DNA of 23,221 nt from Spirogloea muscicola (Eukaryota; Streptophyta; Zygnematophyceae; Spirogloeales; Spirogloeaceae). The stretch covers positions 513,454 through 536,674 of the forward strand of contig WELB01000024.1 of NCBI GenBank assembly GCA_009602725.1, read 5' to 3'. Shown here one piece after another: positions 8,811-18,451 of this stretch. The translations under genes and the position numbers were made by a program. Position 1 is the first letter of the stretch; every line of letters begins with the position of its first letter. A model generated the notes under the pieces. The model had not been told where the DNA came from. It ran no database searches and was given only the letters and a program-made list of their open reading frames with translations.

Positions 8811-9329
8811 ATGCAAGCGGCGGACGATGGCGTGGCGGGCGAGCTGGTTGAGCAGCTCGAGCCACCGAGCGCCCAACGCCCCATGCCTGTCGATAGCCAG
8901 CGGGAAGAATTCGTCTTCCCGCAGATGATCGGCATACTTGAGCTCTTTAGCCCGAGCGGCGCAGGCGACCGCATACCCGGCCTTGATGGCACATTGGGCT
9001 GGGTGTGAGCGGTCGTATGGGTCAGTGGAATGAGCCAGATTGACTGGTGGCTGAAAATGGGTCCGACAGACTCGCGCCTTACTTCGAGGAGGCCATGTTT
9101 TGGTCGGCATTGTGGAAGCAAGTAGCTCTCCTTGCTGTTCTAGGGCTGTGAACAGATCGCGAATACCCCGCCCGAGAAGAATTGTGGAAGCTCTCTGAGA
9201 TGGAATATCTCTCGCTCCCACCAACCCGCAGATGGGAAAATAGATGAAAGAGAAGAAATAGGAGCAATCTCATCTACACTAGTCTGTATTCGTATACGCG
9301 AAAGACTTAACAAATTGTATATATATTGG

Positions 9330-9380
9330 CCTTGATCATTCTTTGGTGGGCTGGCTATTCACAGCCCACGCCCTTTTGGA
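9330..9380 (+). repeat. Hairpin repeat element
   Basis: The arms GTGGGCTG (9346-9353) and CAGCCCAC (9362-9369) pair perfectly. ATCATTCTTT lies upstream, and CGCCCTTTTGGAGGAGC lies downstream as in other family members. Confidence 0.65.
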
Positions 9381-9864
9381 GGAGCTGTTCTTTTTTTTGA
9401 AGTTGAAGCATTGCGGTGCGTGTGGAAATAATGGGAGGCCAAGCCTAGCCAGTACAACGCTGTGGTAAGAACAGCAGAAATTTTTGAATAGGGGCAAAGG
9501 CAACAGAATGGAAAGCACAACTGAAGGAAGTTTTTCGCGTATTTGAAACAAACGAAGGCCAAATGGCCAATTTCAAGGGCAAGCACATCTGAGAACCTAC
9601 ATAACCTACAGCAGATTGACCCGCTCAGCAATCACGGGTCACAACATAGAGGTCGCTAATCGAAGCCTGAATCCTAGATGGCAGATACGAAGCCCTTCTG
9701 CCACCAGCTAGAGCTCGCCCAGCTCCGGTGCAAAGCATCAGCCTGAGCAGAGAAAGGGCGCCCATTGAGGGGCCCAGATGGTGGCTCAAATGGAGGCCCA
9801 GAAGCTGACAGCCCTGCCTCGCCGGTGGCGCTCCGGCTCTCCAGGTCTGTCAAATCTGTATGTG

Positions 9865-10020
9865 CTCACACGTGGGTGCTACTGTCACCCTGTTTCCTTA
9901 GCCACCTTAGCATAGGGCTTCGTGTCATACAGTCCCTAACTTTGCACTAGCTTTTGCCTAAACAATGTATTGGCTTGCATTGGCCACGTTTTCATTTCAT
10001 GCGCACCGCGGGCGTCTTCC
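9865..10020 (+). repeat. Interspersed repeat family 2, copy A
   Basis: About 150 nt are related to 17165-17310. Shared blocks are GGGTGCTACTGTCACC, TTAGCCACCTTAG, a GTGTCATACAGTCCC-like block, GCCTAAACAATGTATTGGC and CATTTCATGCGCACCGCG. A shorter relative lies at 19795-19865. All three run in the same orientation. There is no coding evidence. Confidence 0.65.
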
Positions 10021-10203
10021 GAAAGAAAGTGCCTTTCAGAAGGAAGTTTCCCTCCATCAGCCGCAATCGGCTGGGCTGGCCCATATGGGCGCCCACATGG
10101 GCGGCCCCCCAATCAACGCTCCTCCGCCCCCCCCTTCACCTGTAAGTCGTTCTCACACTAGTGCAAGGAGCTCTCACAGCCCCTTCGCGAGCCAAGCGCC
10201 GCC

Positions 10204-11020
10204 ATGAACGCCGGCATGGAGCCCGCGCGCGCGCACGAGAGCGGCACCCACAAGCTCTCCGACCTGCTGAGCTCCAAGACGGGTCCCGACGGCTTCAGCG
10301 TGCCCCACGAGGGTACTGCGCCCGTCTACACGGCCTCGCCCGGCGCCGACCAGTCCGGCATGGTGGAGGCACTCAACGCTCCCCGCCACAAGCAGGTGCT
10401 GTGACCAACCTGCTCACTGGAACGAACGTCGCAGCCGTGGTGTGCGAGCGACCTGCAAAGGAAGGCGAGCTGCTGCTCTTAGGCAGCGGAAGCGGCTGGC
10501 AAGACCCACTTCGCCAGTGACGCCGTCCGCTCCTCGCCGGTGGCTCCTTGGTCCAGAGCATGGCGGAGCATGAGGCGCTCGGCCTCACCAGCGCCGGCTC
10601 GGACGGCGTCGGCGGCGACCTTGACGACAACACTCCGGTGAGGTGGTCCACAGGCATCACCGATTGTCTTCCTCGCCGCCTGATCGGAGCCGCGCATGCA
10701 AGCAGCATTGCTCCAAGTCAGGCACTTTCAGTGACTTGGTCAGCACTCCTGGGATGTCGTCCTCTGACTGTGCCCATGTTTCTGCCACAGACATCGCCGC
10801 GGCGACGATCGCATTGACGTCCTTCTACCTTCTCTGTGTCCAGGGTGTGGCAGGCGATCGTGAAGCGAGAGCTGCCCATGCTGCTGGCGGAGTGGGCGCC
10901 GCTGTGCACAGCGTGGGCGAGAAGATCACACACCTGGCGCAGGACTTGAAAGCCAAGGTCACTGGCCACCATGGCCAAGCTCACGCCCAGGACTCCCACA
11001 CTGCGGCAGCCAGCAAGTGA
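10204..11020 (+). CDS. LEA/hydrophilin-like protein (paralogue of 5919-6970)
   Basis: Three phase-0 exons, 10204-10395, 10557-10637 and 10844-11020, encode 149 residues. Exon 1 is polar, with HKLSDLLSSKTGPDG. Exon 2 is acidic and Gly/Ala-rich. Exon 3 holds GVAGDREARAAHAAGGVGAAV followed by KITHLAQDLKAKVTGHH at 118-134 and a short His/Gln/Ala tail. Exon number, intron phases, intron positions and the KITH...KAKVTGHH motif match the gene at 5919-6970, so the two are paralogues; their exon 1 sequences hardly align and the Gly-Thr tail is absent here. The protein lacks Trp and has no membrane segment. A desiccation or cold-protective role is inferred from composition and from its relative beside a LEA gene. 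The ATG at 10204 sits in a GCCGCCATGAA context, a good eukaryotic start. Confidence 0.78.
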
Positions 11021-11039
11021 GCTCTGCCACAAATGTGGT

Positions 11040-11510
11040 CCACGAGTACCGGAGGCCGACTTGCAGAAATTGCAGGTTCTGCTTTATCATGTCACATCAA
11101 CCTGGGAGTGTTGTAGCCGAGGCACTAGTCTCAAGTTTGTCATAATATTGGACGCCCTTCTCTTGTCTTCTCTTCTCTTTAGTATCTTTGGTATCTTCGG
11201 TACACAATCAGCTTTCATCACGAGAGTCTTTTGTGACAAATTTCTTACTGCTGTCGAAGAAAGAGCCCATTGTACTGTCAGGGCGGCAACTTTTTCGCAC
11301 CGCAATACATAGGCTGCCATGTCTCCAGGTTATGTGATCAATGCTTGCGAGCCTGCCCAAGAGCCTATTACCGGCATCTTAAGGGCGTCATCTGCAAATT
11401 ATGCAGCAGTAAGCGCTGCAAGAATTAAATGTTGATGCCTGGGCAAAAGCTATGGTGCGTCTCCCAGAAGCCGGGCCATTGCTCCCAATGTCGAGTTGAC
11501 TTGGGCATAT
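11040..11510. other. Intergenic stretch between convergent genes
   Basis: This region separates the plus-strand LEA-like gene from the minus-strand membrane-protein gene. It holds only short ORFs that match nothing and is probably 3' UTR on both sides. Confidence 0.5.
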
Positions 11511-11520
11511 CTATTTGTAT

Positions 11521-11525
11521 TTACA
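11521..11525 (-). terminator. Putative polyadenylation signal TGTAA (membrane-protein gene)
   Basis: TTACA on the plus strand reads TGTAA on the minus strand, 65 nt after the stop codon at 11590. That is a normal distance for chlorophyte genes. Confidence 0.5.
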
Positions 11526-11589
11526 ATCTTCACGCGCACGCCCAACAAGCGATGGGTACCATGGCAACAACGGTCATCAAATAGAGCTC

Positions 11590-13573
11590 TCATTGCCCAA
11601 TTTCAAAAACTTGTCGGTCATCATCATCTTCGGTCCACATCATTGGCGGCGCCTCCTTCTCGCGCATGAGCTTCCAGAGAGAGTAACCATGGGCTGCTAT
11701 GAGCATGGGCACCGCATACAAGGAGAGCAATGACACAGTAAAGTAAAAGTAGCTTGTTGGCAGTCTCTGAACCTTCTGGCTCTGCAGATATGGACCCAGG
11801 ATGCGGTCGTTGAGGATGTTGGCCAGCAGAAAGAATGTCAGGCCGGTGATGTTCCACACAAGGCCCATCTGGCGAGCAAATCTGCAGCATATGCCATCGG
11901 CTCCAGCCCCACATCAGCTAGTCAAATTTAGCAGCTGTACCAAGATGGATCCAGAGATTCTACCACATGCTTTTGCCTTGCTACAGTAGCCGCAAGCACG
12001 GCCATCGAAGAGTGAAATTGGAGGTTCCCAAGTCAGTACGATGACCAGGGCACAGCCACATAGTTCCACTAACTTCTCACCTGTCCTTGGTTGCAAAAGC
12101 ATTCGCCACCACAGGCGCCAGGATTGCTATCAGAACGTCGCCGTAACCAACTAGCGCGAGCCACACAACAACCAGGAGGTAAGGGCCACAGCAACTGGCA
12201 CAATGCCAATCATAGCTTGACATTCTGTCTGACTGCTGGTCTTCGTCTTGCACATTTGCGGGCGGCCACACCTGCAACAAGTGCTAGTCTTGCTGCCTTT
12301 TCACAACGTGCAGACTGTGGAAATGCGCAAGATGCTCCAACCAGTCAAGCGCCTGAGAGATCAGATTGACTCAAGCCAACCCTGCTGCAACTCAAGAAAC
12401 TGCTGCCTTCTGCACAACCGCCAAGGAGCAATGTTGCACACCTATAACGGCGAAGCTTGCTGGCAGAAGTCGCATATCGCGCAAGGCAAGGTACAGGAAA
12501 CCGTAGATGCGGATGACGTGCAGGCCAATAAGCCACGTCTGGGGCGTGGAGCGCAGCACGTCCCGGAAAATGGGGAAGAGCACAGGAGGTGCCACGGCAG
12601 CCGCACCTACGACGAGGTATGTCAAGGCATGACCCACGAAGCCACCCACGAGGCCCGCTGGCGCAAAGATGTGAATGAAGGTGAACCAGCCAAAGAGGCC
12701 AACGAGAACGTAGCTCGTTGGAGGGTCCTGCAGCAGCAGTGACCCAATACAAGTGACCCAATACAAGTTCATATGATAGGTCCATATAGAGTCTGAGCTC
12801 ATACTTGGACTCAAAGACTAGGTGGTGATGGCAAAGCTACATTCCCGAAAGCAACACCCTGGAGCTCGTCGTGCACTGAAGTAACTGACCTCAGAGTCAG
12901 AAGAGACCAGCTATTGAGACTGATGCATTGATACTGGAGCTCAGTAACGCCTCATAACTCGAGTCAGAGTGCCAGGGTCTCACTTCTCAAGCTTATGTAC
13001 GTGCACTCCATTTCCTGGCTGCTATCAACCACATTGATAGGGTAAGTCCTGGGTGCGAAGCTGCTCATCAAACCTGGAGGAGGGGCGATATGTTGGGGAT
13101 GCTGTCCATGCCCGCTCTGGTCCAGGCATACACGCAAAGCGGTGCTGGTCAGCGGCACCCATGAAGGGCCTGGGACTCGCATCCGCAGTGTGGCAGTGGA
13201 CCATAGCACAAGCGGGCGACCGGCTGCAGGCTTCATTGGGGCCGTATATAATAGGCTCCAAAGAGATCACCCCCCACTGATATGCTGGGCCTTGCCGGTG
13301 CAGAGACGGCAAGACGGACCAGCGCTGCATGTGGTGCGAGGCGCAAGTGCTGAAAGAGTGGAGCTGGCCCGAAGTCCCTCACCTCAGCGCCAGGAAGACG
13401 AGGAGCGTGATGGCGAAGTCGACGATGTAGACTGCAAGACCGGGCGGCGGACGACCAAGGTGACCAGCAGTCAGAGTGCGTAGCAGAAACTCGGGTGCAG
13501 AGCTGGAGCACCCAAGCTTCTGCGGCCGGCGCAGTCGGTCGTGCCATTGGGCGAGTGGGGGACCGGTGGCCAT
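11590..13573 (-). CDS. Polytopic membrane protein of unknown function, bacterial-like family; one section unresolved
   Basis: Well-supported exons are 12727-12442, 12150-12081 and 11881-11590, with matching phases and GT-AG ends. A likely first exon is 13573-13383, with VYIVDFAITLLVFLAL near its end. It finishes in phase 2 while the next supported exon starts in phase 0, so at least one exon in 13382-12728 is missing; a segment from 13349 containing AYQWGVISLEPIIYG is a candidate. About seven hydrophobic helices are visible. The layout LPASFAVIVGYGDVLIAILA, then GLVWNITGLTFFLL and an LPTS...SLLSLYAVP stretch before an acidic tail, resembles an uncharacterised bacterial membrane family (FALPAGxGDVLVG...WNxxGLLD...PT); this resemblance is from memory. 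No substrate can be assigned. The gene is divergent from the LHC gene at 14136. Confidence 0.65.
12739..12766. repeat. 14-nt perfect tandem duplication beside a splice acceptor
   Basis: AGTGACCCAATACA occurs twice head to tail (12739-12752, 12753-12766). It lies just upstream, on the minus strand, of the acceptor for the exon starting at 12727. Confidence 0.85.
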
Positions 13574-13655
13574 GCCGTCGGCCTCGGCTGTGCCTCCCGC
13601 AGGGCACGACGTGAGAGCCGACCGAGCTGGGCGCGCAGCGCACTGGCGGGCGCGA

Positions 13656-13690
13656 GGGTTAGGGTCTGCGGTTTAGGGTTAGGGTTCAGG
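13656..13690 (+). repeat. Interstitial telomere-like repeat
   Basis: Three or four degenerate units of (T)TTAGGG lie here, including GGTTTAGGGTTAGGGTT. TTTAGGG is the plant-type telomere unit. It sits in the divergent region between the membrane-protein and LHC genes. Confidence 0.6.
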
Positions 13691-13772
13691 AGGCTCCTCC
13701 GCACCTGCGAGCGCGGTGTGCACTGGGAACGGCGTGGGGCTCGCCTCTGCCTCCATGACGGCCACGTCTTGC

Positions 13773-13774
<2 letters not shown>

Positions 13775-13813
<39 letters not shown>
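13775..13813 (+). repeat. (GCC)13 trinucleotide run
   Basis: Thirteen GCC units lie in a very GC-rich stretch of the 562-bp divergent intergenic region. Long ORFs through it on both strands are compositional artefacts. Confidence 0.9.
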
Positions 13814-13815
<2 letters not shown>

Positions 13816-14047
13816 GCCGGCCTAGGCGCGCGCGGCGGAGGCGAGCCTCGCCGCCAGGCGCGGCGGGGCCTTGCCGGCGCCGCTTTGGAGGAGCACTCGA
13901 GAGAGAGCGGCTGCTGCTGTGAGATGAGCGGCTGACCAAGCCAGCCAGCCAGGTGCATACAGACGGTGCTCATGACTACATAGCAAGTCGCTCTCCCACT
14001 AAACTTCAGCGGAGCCACAGGCGGGGGATGCTCGAGGCGCCTTTCCG

Positions 14048-14085
14048 GTGGGGCAGGGTTTAAGCCGTGGGGCAGGGCTTAAGCT
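14048..14085 (+). repeat. 19-nt tandem duplication upstream of the LHC gene
   Basis: GTGGGGCAGGGTTTAAGCC (14048-14066) is followed directly by a copy with two differences (14067-14085), 50 nt before the ATG. It is probably in the 5' leader or core promoter; a regulatory role is unproven. Confidence 0.8.
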
Positions 14086-14135
14086 GGCCAGGGATTGAGC
14101 CTCTCCCCCACCCCTTCCCCGGAGGACTGCCCGCC

Positions 14136-16122
14136 ATGGCCGCCGCTGCCATTGCCGCCGCGGGCGTCGCCGCCGGCTGCGGCTTCGCCGCGAGTCGTCG
14201 AAGCCACGTGGACGGCGCCGTCGCGTCGGTGGCCGCTCCAGGGCGCCCGGTGAGCCTGGGGCCAGCCCCCTTGCCCTCGACTTTGCTGGGGACTTCTCGG
14301 TCTTCCTTGCGGAAGCGGCGGGCTGCAGCTTGCAGGCCGGGTCATGGCGCTCAGCTGGAATGCCTTGCTCGTAATTTTTCCAGCAGCAGCGGCTGTCGAC
14401 GACGGCGCGCCCGGCGTACGTGGAGGACGACGGCCCCACAGACGAGGACATGGCGAACGTCGGCCTCGACGACGTCTTCAGCCTCATCGAGAAGGTGGTT
14501 ACTACCGCCGCCTTAGGGTTTCCACCCAGATATCAAAATGTGGGAAACCCAGAGGCTGGTCCTGTACTCTTGACCGTGACTGTGGCGACTGCAGAGCTGT
14601 AGCCACCTGGAGTAGCCCCAAGCAAGGTGGCTTCGCCTCAGCATCCAGCGACTGGTGCACCTGGAAGCAGAGGGGCATGATTCCGGGACTTCCTAACGCT
14701 CTTGGCAAACAGTTGCTCATACCTCTGGGCGCTTCTGTTCCAACAGGCCACAGCGGCGGACCCTGAGCCAGCCATCGGTACGCCCAGGTCCGGCGGCGGC
14801 TCGTCAGCCATCGCCCGCTGGTATAAGGTGAGGCCCCCGGCTCCCGTTCCGGCGACCCAGTACGCACCAGCAGCAAGAAGAGCAGGACTCTGGCTGGCGC
14901 TGAGTCGCTGGCAGCCGTGCTCGCTCGGGCAGGCTTTTTGTTGATGTCACTCAGGAAGACAGTGGTGAGTCATGCGCTCATAGCTTGCAAAGCCCTCTCT
15001 TTGCACCCCCAGGCGTACTGGCTCTCGGTCCCGCCAGGCGTAGACGTCTGGAGGGCGTACTACGGCCCGAGCCGCCCGCTGTACAAGGGCTCCAATACAA
15101 CGCCCCAAGACATTCCCACATATCTGAAGGTGGGCACTGTAGGCGCCACCATGTGCGGTGAGCTGAGCTGCTGACGTTGGCCAGTCTCCGCAGGCGACAT
15201 GCCCCATGCAACCTGTATGCGGAGTGTTGAAGACCTGACGCCCTGCAAGGGCAACGATGTAGGGCGAGTACCCTGGCGACTATGGATGCGACCTCTTGAG
15301 ACTGTGCGGCGAAAAGGACAGATACGCCACCCTCCGGGCTCAGGAGCTCCTCAATGGGCGGTGGGCCATGCTGGGCGTCACCGGCTGCCTTTACCCCGAG
15401 CTCAGTGGGATCCGTGGTGACGGATTCGAGCCAGTGTGGTTTAAGACCGGCGCTCAGATCTTCAAATCGGAAGGCATCGACTACTTGGGCAACCCAAATC
15501 TCATCAACGCCCAGAGGTGCGCATGTAAGGGTCTTCAAAGGCTCTCCTGCCCCTCTCACTTCTCTCCCCGCAAGTTCTCAATACGAATTCGTATGCCTCT
15601 GCTCTTCTCCTTTCTATCACCCCTACTTTGTTCAACTTAAGAAGGTGGCCGTTATGTCAATGATTTCTCAGAGAGGAGATCTGTTGTGACTGCCCTGCTT
15701 TCCTTCAACTTACACCAAAGTTCGTCCCCTACTACAATGTCGTTTTGGGGTTATGCAGCCTGCTGGCGGTAATAGCAGTGCAAGTTCTGCTCATGGGAGC
15801 TGCCGAGTGGCTGCGGGCTAAGCGTGGAGCAGAGGGCACAGATCCACTGTATCCGGGTGGCCTGTTTGATCCCCTCGGTTTCGCCAAGGATGAGGAGGTG
15901 CTCGCGGACCTGAAAGTGAAGGAGGTCAAGAATGGCCGCTTGGCGATGGTTGCCATGGCAGGTGAGTAGAAAGACCTGCATTGTACACTTTGCTGTCATA
16001 ATCTCATCTATCAGATGGCCGCAACTAACATAGCTGAGTGTGTGTGCTTAGGACTCTTTGCCCAAGGAGCTGTCACTGGCGTGGGACCAATTGATAACCT
16101 GACAACCGTTCTACACTTGTGA
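14136..16122 (+). CDS. Divergent chlorophyll a/b-binding (LHCB-like) protein precursor
   Basis: Seven exons, 14136-14249, 14384-14494, 14747-14827, 15013-15129, 15263-15516, 15759-15961 and 16052-16122, join in frame to 316 residues. Residues 1-38 look like an Ala/Ser/Arg transit peptide, so the product should be a thylakoid antenna protein. An acidic, low-complexity N-terminal extension follows to about 102. The LHC body has YYGPSR (118-123), GEYPGDYG (142-149), helix B with E169, N172 and R174, WFKTGAQIF...IDYLGNPNL, helix C with Q234, E242 and R245, DPLYPGG..DPLGFA, and helix A with E281, N284, R286 and Q298. These spacings match LHCII exactly. Differences from LHCII: Asn replaces the His at the Chl 603 position, WYGPDR is YYGPSR, YGWD is YGCD, and the chain stops just after the position of His212. 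It binds chlorophyll by family; the assignment to a particular LHCB is open. Confidence 0.92.
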
Positions 16123-16129
16123 AGCAAGT

Positions 16130-16790
16130 CAGACGTCTACTTTGCTTGCCACTTATTGTAGATCGCGGAGTTCCTTCCGCCCTAAGGTGACCTAGGCTTG
16201 CATATAGGCGCCCATCAGCACCTTTGCTGCAAATTGCAGTCAATCAAGCACCAGGTATCAGGACTTTACCGCAAGGTAGTCCTGCAGGTAGAGTCACAAT
16301 TGACATGGGGCTTACATCTCTGGTGTGCAACAAACAGGCGTAGTAGATCAAAGTTCAGGTGTCGAATGTCATAAGGTGCTGGTCCGTCTTTATTGATATG
16401 TTGTTGAAGCGCGCATCTGATACTGTGCTTCAAGCACAAGCGTTTAGGTCTTGCAGGCTTCCTGGTCTGAGAAGCATCAACCCTCTGAGGGAAATAGTCC
16501 GAGACACAGAGTACCTGCAATGGCTGCATACCTGCATAGAGAAAAGTATTGGCACTGCATAGCTCACGATGCTCTCCACACATAATTGCAGTCCACTACA
16601 GCTTTCCGGGCTGGGCTTGGCGATTTCAGCCATCTTGCTGCTACAAGGTTAACCAACAACTGTCTGCGCTGCACACAAAAGGTGGGGCTTGTTCAGCCCT
16701 TAGCGATGGACGGAGTGCAAAGGGCCATTTTGGTGCCTGAGCTTGACGCATGCTCTAAGCCAACAACGAGGACCTAGAGCTGGCCATTGG
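16130..16790. other. Intergenic stretch without a recognised gene
   Basis: Only short ORFs are present and none is recognised. No TGTAA signal lies close behind the LHC stop. Part of it will be the LHC 3' UTR. Confidence 0.45.
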
Positions 16791-16835
16791 CAGGCGCCTT
16801 GAAGGTCTTTCTAACAAAGGGCCTCTTCCAAGACG

Positions 16836-16870
16836 AGGCTATAATTGTGAGAGGGCAGCCCAGAAAGACT
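16836..16870 (-). repeat. Hairpin repeat element, weak copy
   Basis: GGCTATAATTGTGAGAGG and GCAGCCC form a loose version of the core, followed by AGAAAGA as in better copies on this strand. Confidence 0.3.
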
Positions 16871-16969
16871 GGAGGTGCATCCAGTGGAAGGGCAGCTCTT
16901 TCAAAGCCTTCAGAAGGAGAAGAAGCTCTTTGAAAGGGGGCAATGTCTATCAAAGAATTAAAGTGCTTA

Positions 16970-17050
16970 CCTGAAAGGGGCGATGTCTGTGGAAGGCCAG
17001 CCCAAACAAGCTCGGACGAGGCCGGAGGGGGCCGGGAAGCAGTGAAGCAC
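16970..17050 (-). repeat. Hairpin repeat element with downstream block
   Basis: GGGGCGATGTCTGTGGAAGG is followed by CCAGCCCA and AACAAG. Next comes CCGGAGGGGGCCGGGAAGC, a block also seen as CCGAAGGGGCCAGAAAAGC at 18263 and AAGGGGCCGGAATGCGC at 19124. Confidence 0.55.
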
Positions 17051-17164
17051 ACAGCTCCGCAGTTATACTACACTGGGTGCGCAATGACCCCCAGACAGCA
17101 ACAGCATGGCAGCCGCAAGTCAGCATAGCGTTCACCAGCCACCAGTCAATCTGGCCGCGTTTTC

Positions 17165-17310
17165 GCTTCACCCGAGGGTACTGATGTCACCTTAGGCACC
17201 TTGGTTTCGGTTTGCGTGTTATGTAGCCCAATGTGGTTTGCCCTAGACTCTGCCTGAACAATGTGTCGGCTTGAATTGGCCTCCATTTCATTTCATGCGC
17301 CCCGCGCGCC
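17165..17310 (+). repeat. Interspersed repeat family 2, copy B
   Basis: This copy is related to 9865-10020. Shared blocks are GGGTACTGATGTCACC, TTAGGCACCTTGG, GCCTGAACAATGTGTCGGC and CATTTCATTTCATGCGCCCC. The orientation is the same as copy A. Confidence 0.65.
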
Positions 17311-17360
17311 TTCTCTCTTCACCGGGAAGCTCGACACCAAGAAGAAGGTCATGTAGAAGA

Positions 17361-17430
17361 AAGAAAGAAAGAGCTCTTCCAATGGTAAGCAGTGGCCGTG
17401 GGAGGTCAGCCCACAAAGAACGAACAAGAA
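17361..17430 (-). repeat. Hairpin repeat element (first of a tandem pair)
   Basis: The core GTGGCCGTGGGAGGTCAGCC lies at 17392-17411, preceded by AAAGAGCTCTTCCAATGG and followed by ACAAAGAACGAACAAG. Confidence 0.55.
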
Positions 17431-17490
17431 GAAAGACTCCTCCAGTAGAGGGCGATGGCTGCAATGGGCCAGCCCAGCACAAGAATGAAC
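17431..17490 (-). repeat. Hairpin repeat element (second of a tandem pair)
   Basis: AGTAGAGGGCGATGGCTG is followed by the opposite arm CCAGCCCA and AAGAATGAACAAGG. It is nearly the same as the copy at 18209-18255. Confidence 0.65.
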
Positions 17491-17629
17491 AAGGAAATTA
17501 AGGAAGGCGATGGGGCTTCTCTGAGGCATCTGCAAAAGCTGCCGTTTCAAGCCAGCCATGGCTGCGTCGGCTGTCCAGCCGCTATAGACAGTCTCTTAGT
17601 CTCTTGCATAGCTGTGCGCTTTTCTTTGC

Positions 17630-17692
17630 ACCTTTCCGCCCTTTGGACCTTGTCTTTTCTTTCTGGGCTGGCCATCTACAGCCCCCGCCCCG
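17630..17692 (+). repeat. Hairpin repeat element
   Basis: The arms GGGCTG (17665-17670) and CAGCCC (17679-17684) flank an 8-nt loop. CTTTTCTTTCT lies upstream and CCGCCCCG downstream. Confidence 0.65.
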
Positions 17693-17699
17693 TTAATCG

Positions 17700-18200
17700 C
17701 GCAGACCTGGCTTCAATGCTGCCGGCTCCCAAGCCCAGGTACTTCGCATGAGGCTGGCGGTCTCGTTCCAGCGCTCTCTGGCTTACGCAGTCACACAGGC
17801 CGCGCTATGGCTGCTGCCTCAGGGTCTCGGCTGAATGTTTCTTTCCCAGCTTCGAGTTCTTCTGGCTTGCTGTTGCTCACCCGTGGATACTGAGCTTCCA
17901 TTTGCATCACTTCGTTTCCCGTTGTGTAGTTTGCAAGCGGCAGAAGGCCTCCAACGAGTCGGGACGGGGTGCAGCACTGCGGAGCACCTGGTAGCAGAGA
18001 TCCGCCTGGGCCCACAGAGGCTTCAGATAGGACAAAGAGGGGAGTAGCAACAGAGATCCTCCTGACTGCCCGACAAGGCGATACCTTGGCGGCCATGTGC
18101 CAGGTGCAGCGGCACGTGTCCGGCAAGGCTGCACCTGCGGATGGCGCCTTGGATTCTCCTGACGTCAATTGATGTCCAGTGGAGCTAACACAGAGAAAAA
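17700..18200. other. Spacer inside repeat cluster, no recognised gene
   Basis: Overlapping ORFs occur on both strands (the longest about 125 codons, minus) but resemble nothing I know. No hairpin copy is seen in this part. Confidence 0.4.
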
Positions 18201-18208
18201 GGACTTAC

Positions 18209-18285
18209 CAAGTAGAGGGCGATGGCTGTGATTGACCAGCCCAGAAAAGCATGAACACAGTCCGAAGGGGCCAGAAAAGCGGTAA
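18209..18285 (-). repeat. Hairpin repeat element with downstream block
   Basis: AGTAGAGGGCGATGGCTGTG, then ATTGACCAGCCCA, then CATGAACACAGTCCGAAGG. The block GGGGCCAGAAAAGCGG follows. Its full layout makes it a good model for the longer form of the element. Confidence 0.65.
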
Positions 18286-18451
18286 AGCATTCAGTGACTC
18301 AAGTGGCCCCTGGAAGCTCAATATCCCCTTAATTATACAAGGTACGGTAGCGGGCGTCGTGAAAGCTCAGTCTGTGGGTTTGATTGGGTGACTACGGCCT
18401 CCACGGAAGAAAGTGACGATTATCCTAAGGGGCCCGAGGGCTGTGAAAAAC

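Larger units (their letters stand above)
8461..9010 (-). mobile_element. Non-LTR retrotransposon C-terminal remnant, copy 1, broken by two insertions
   Basis: Read on the minus strand, the remnant contains AGYAVACAARAKELKYADH, then DEFFPLAIDRHGALGARWLE and LLNQLARHAIVRRL. After an interruption it resumes with GSLAQVYRMRLPVSLQRSM and ends LRLLSRGY-stop near 8461. The pattern of an AxxKxxKY segment, FxPxAxDxxGALG and a final Ala/Arg helix is what I associate with the C-terminal region of LINE-type reverse-transcriptase polyproteins in algae; this family call is from memory. It is a fragment: no catalytic reverse-transcriptase motif is present. A related copy in opposite orientation lies at 18452-18828. 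Against that copy, this one carries an in-frame 84-nt insertion (8522-8605) and a frame-breaking one of about 65 nt (near 8749-8810). Confidence 0.55.

Noticed and set aside
13245-13253. TATATAATA as a promoter
   Set aside because: It lies inside the unresolved section of the minus-strand membrane-protein gene, and no plus-strand gene begins within a plausible distance.
13679-14018. Overlapping ORFs with poly-Gly, poly-Arg and poly-Pro
   Set aside because: They are translations of the (GCC)13 run in different frames.
14978-15559. 193-codon minus-strand ORF
   Set aside because: It is antisense to the LHC exons, whose plus-strand reading is certain from ligand spacing.
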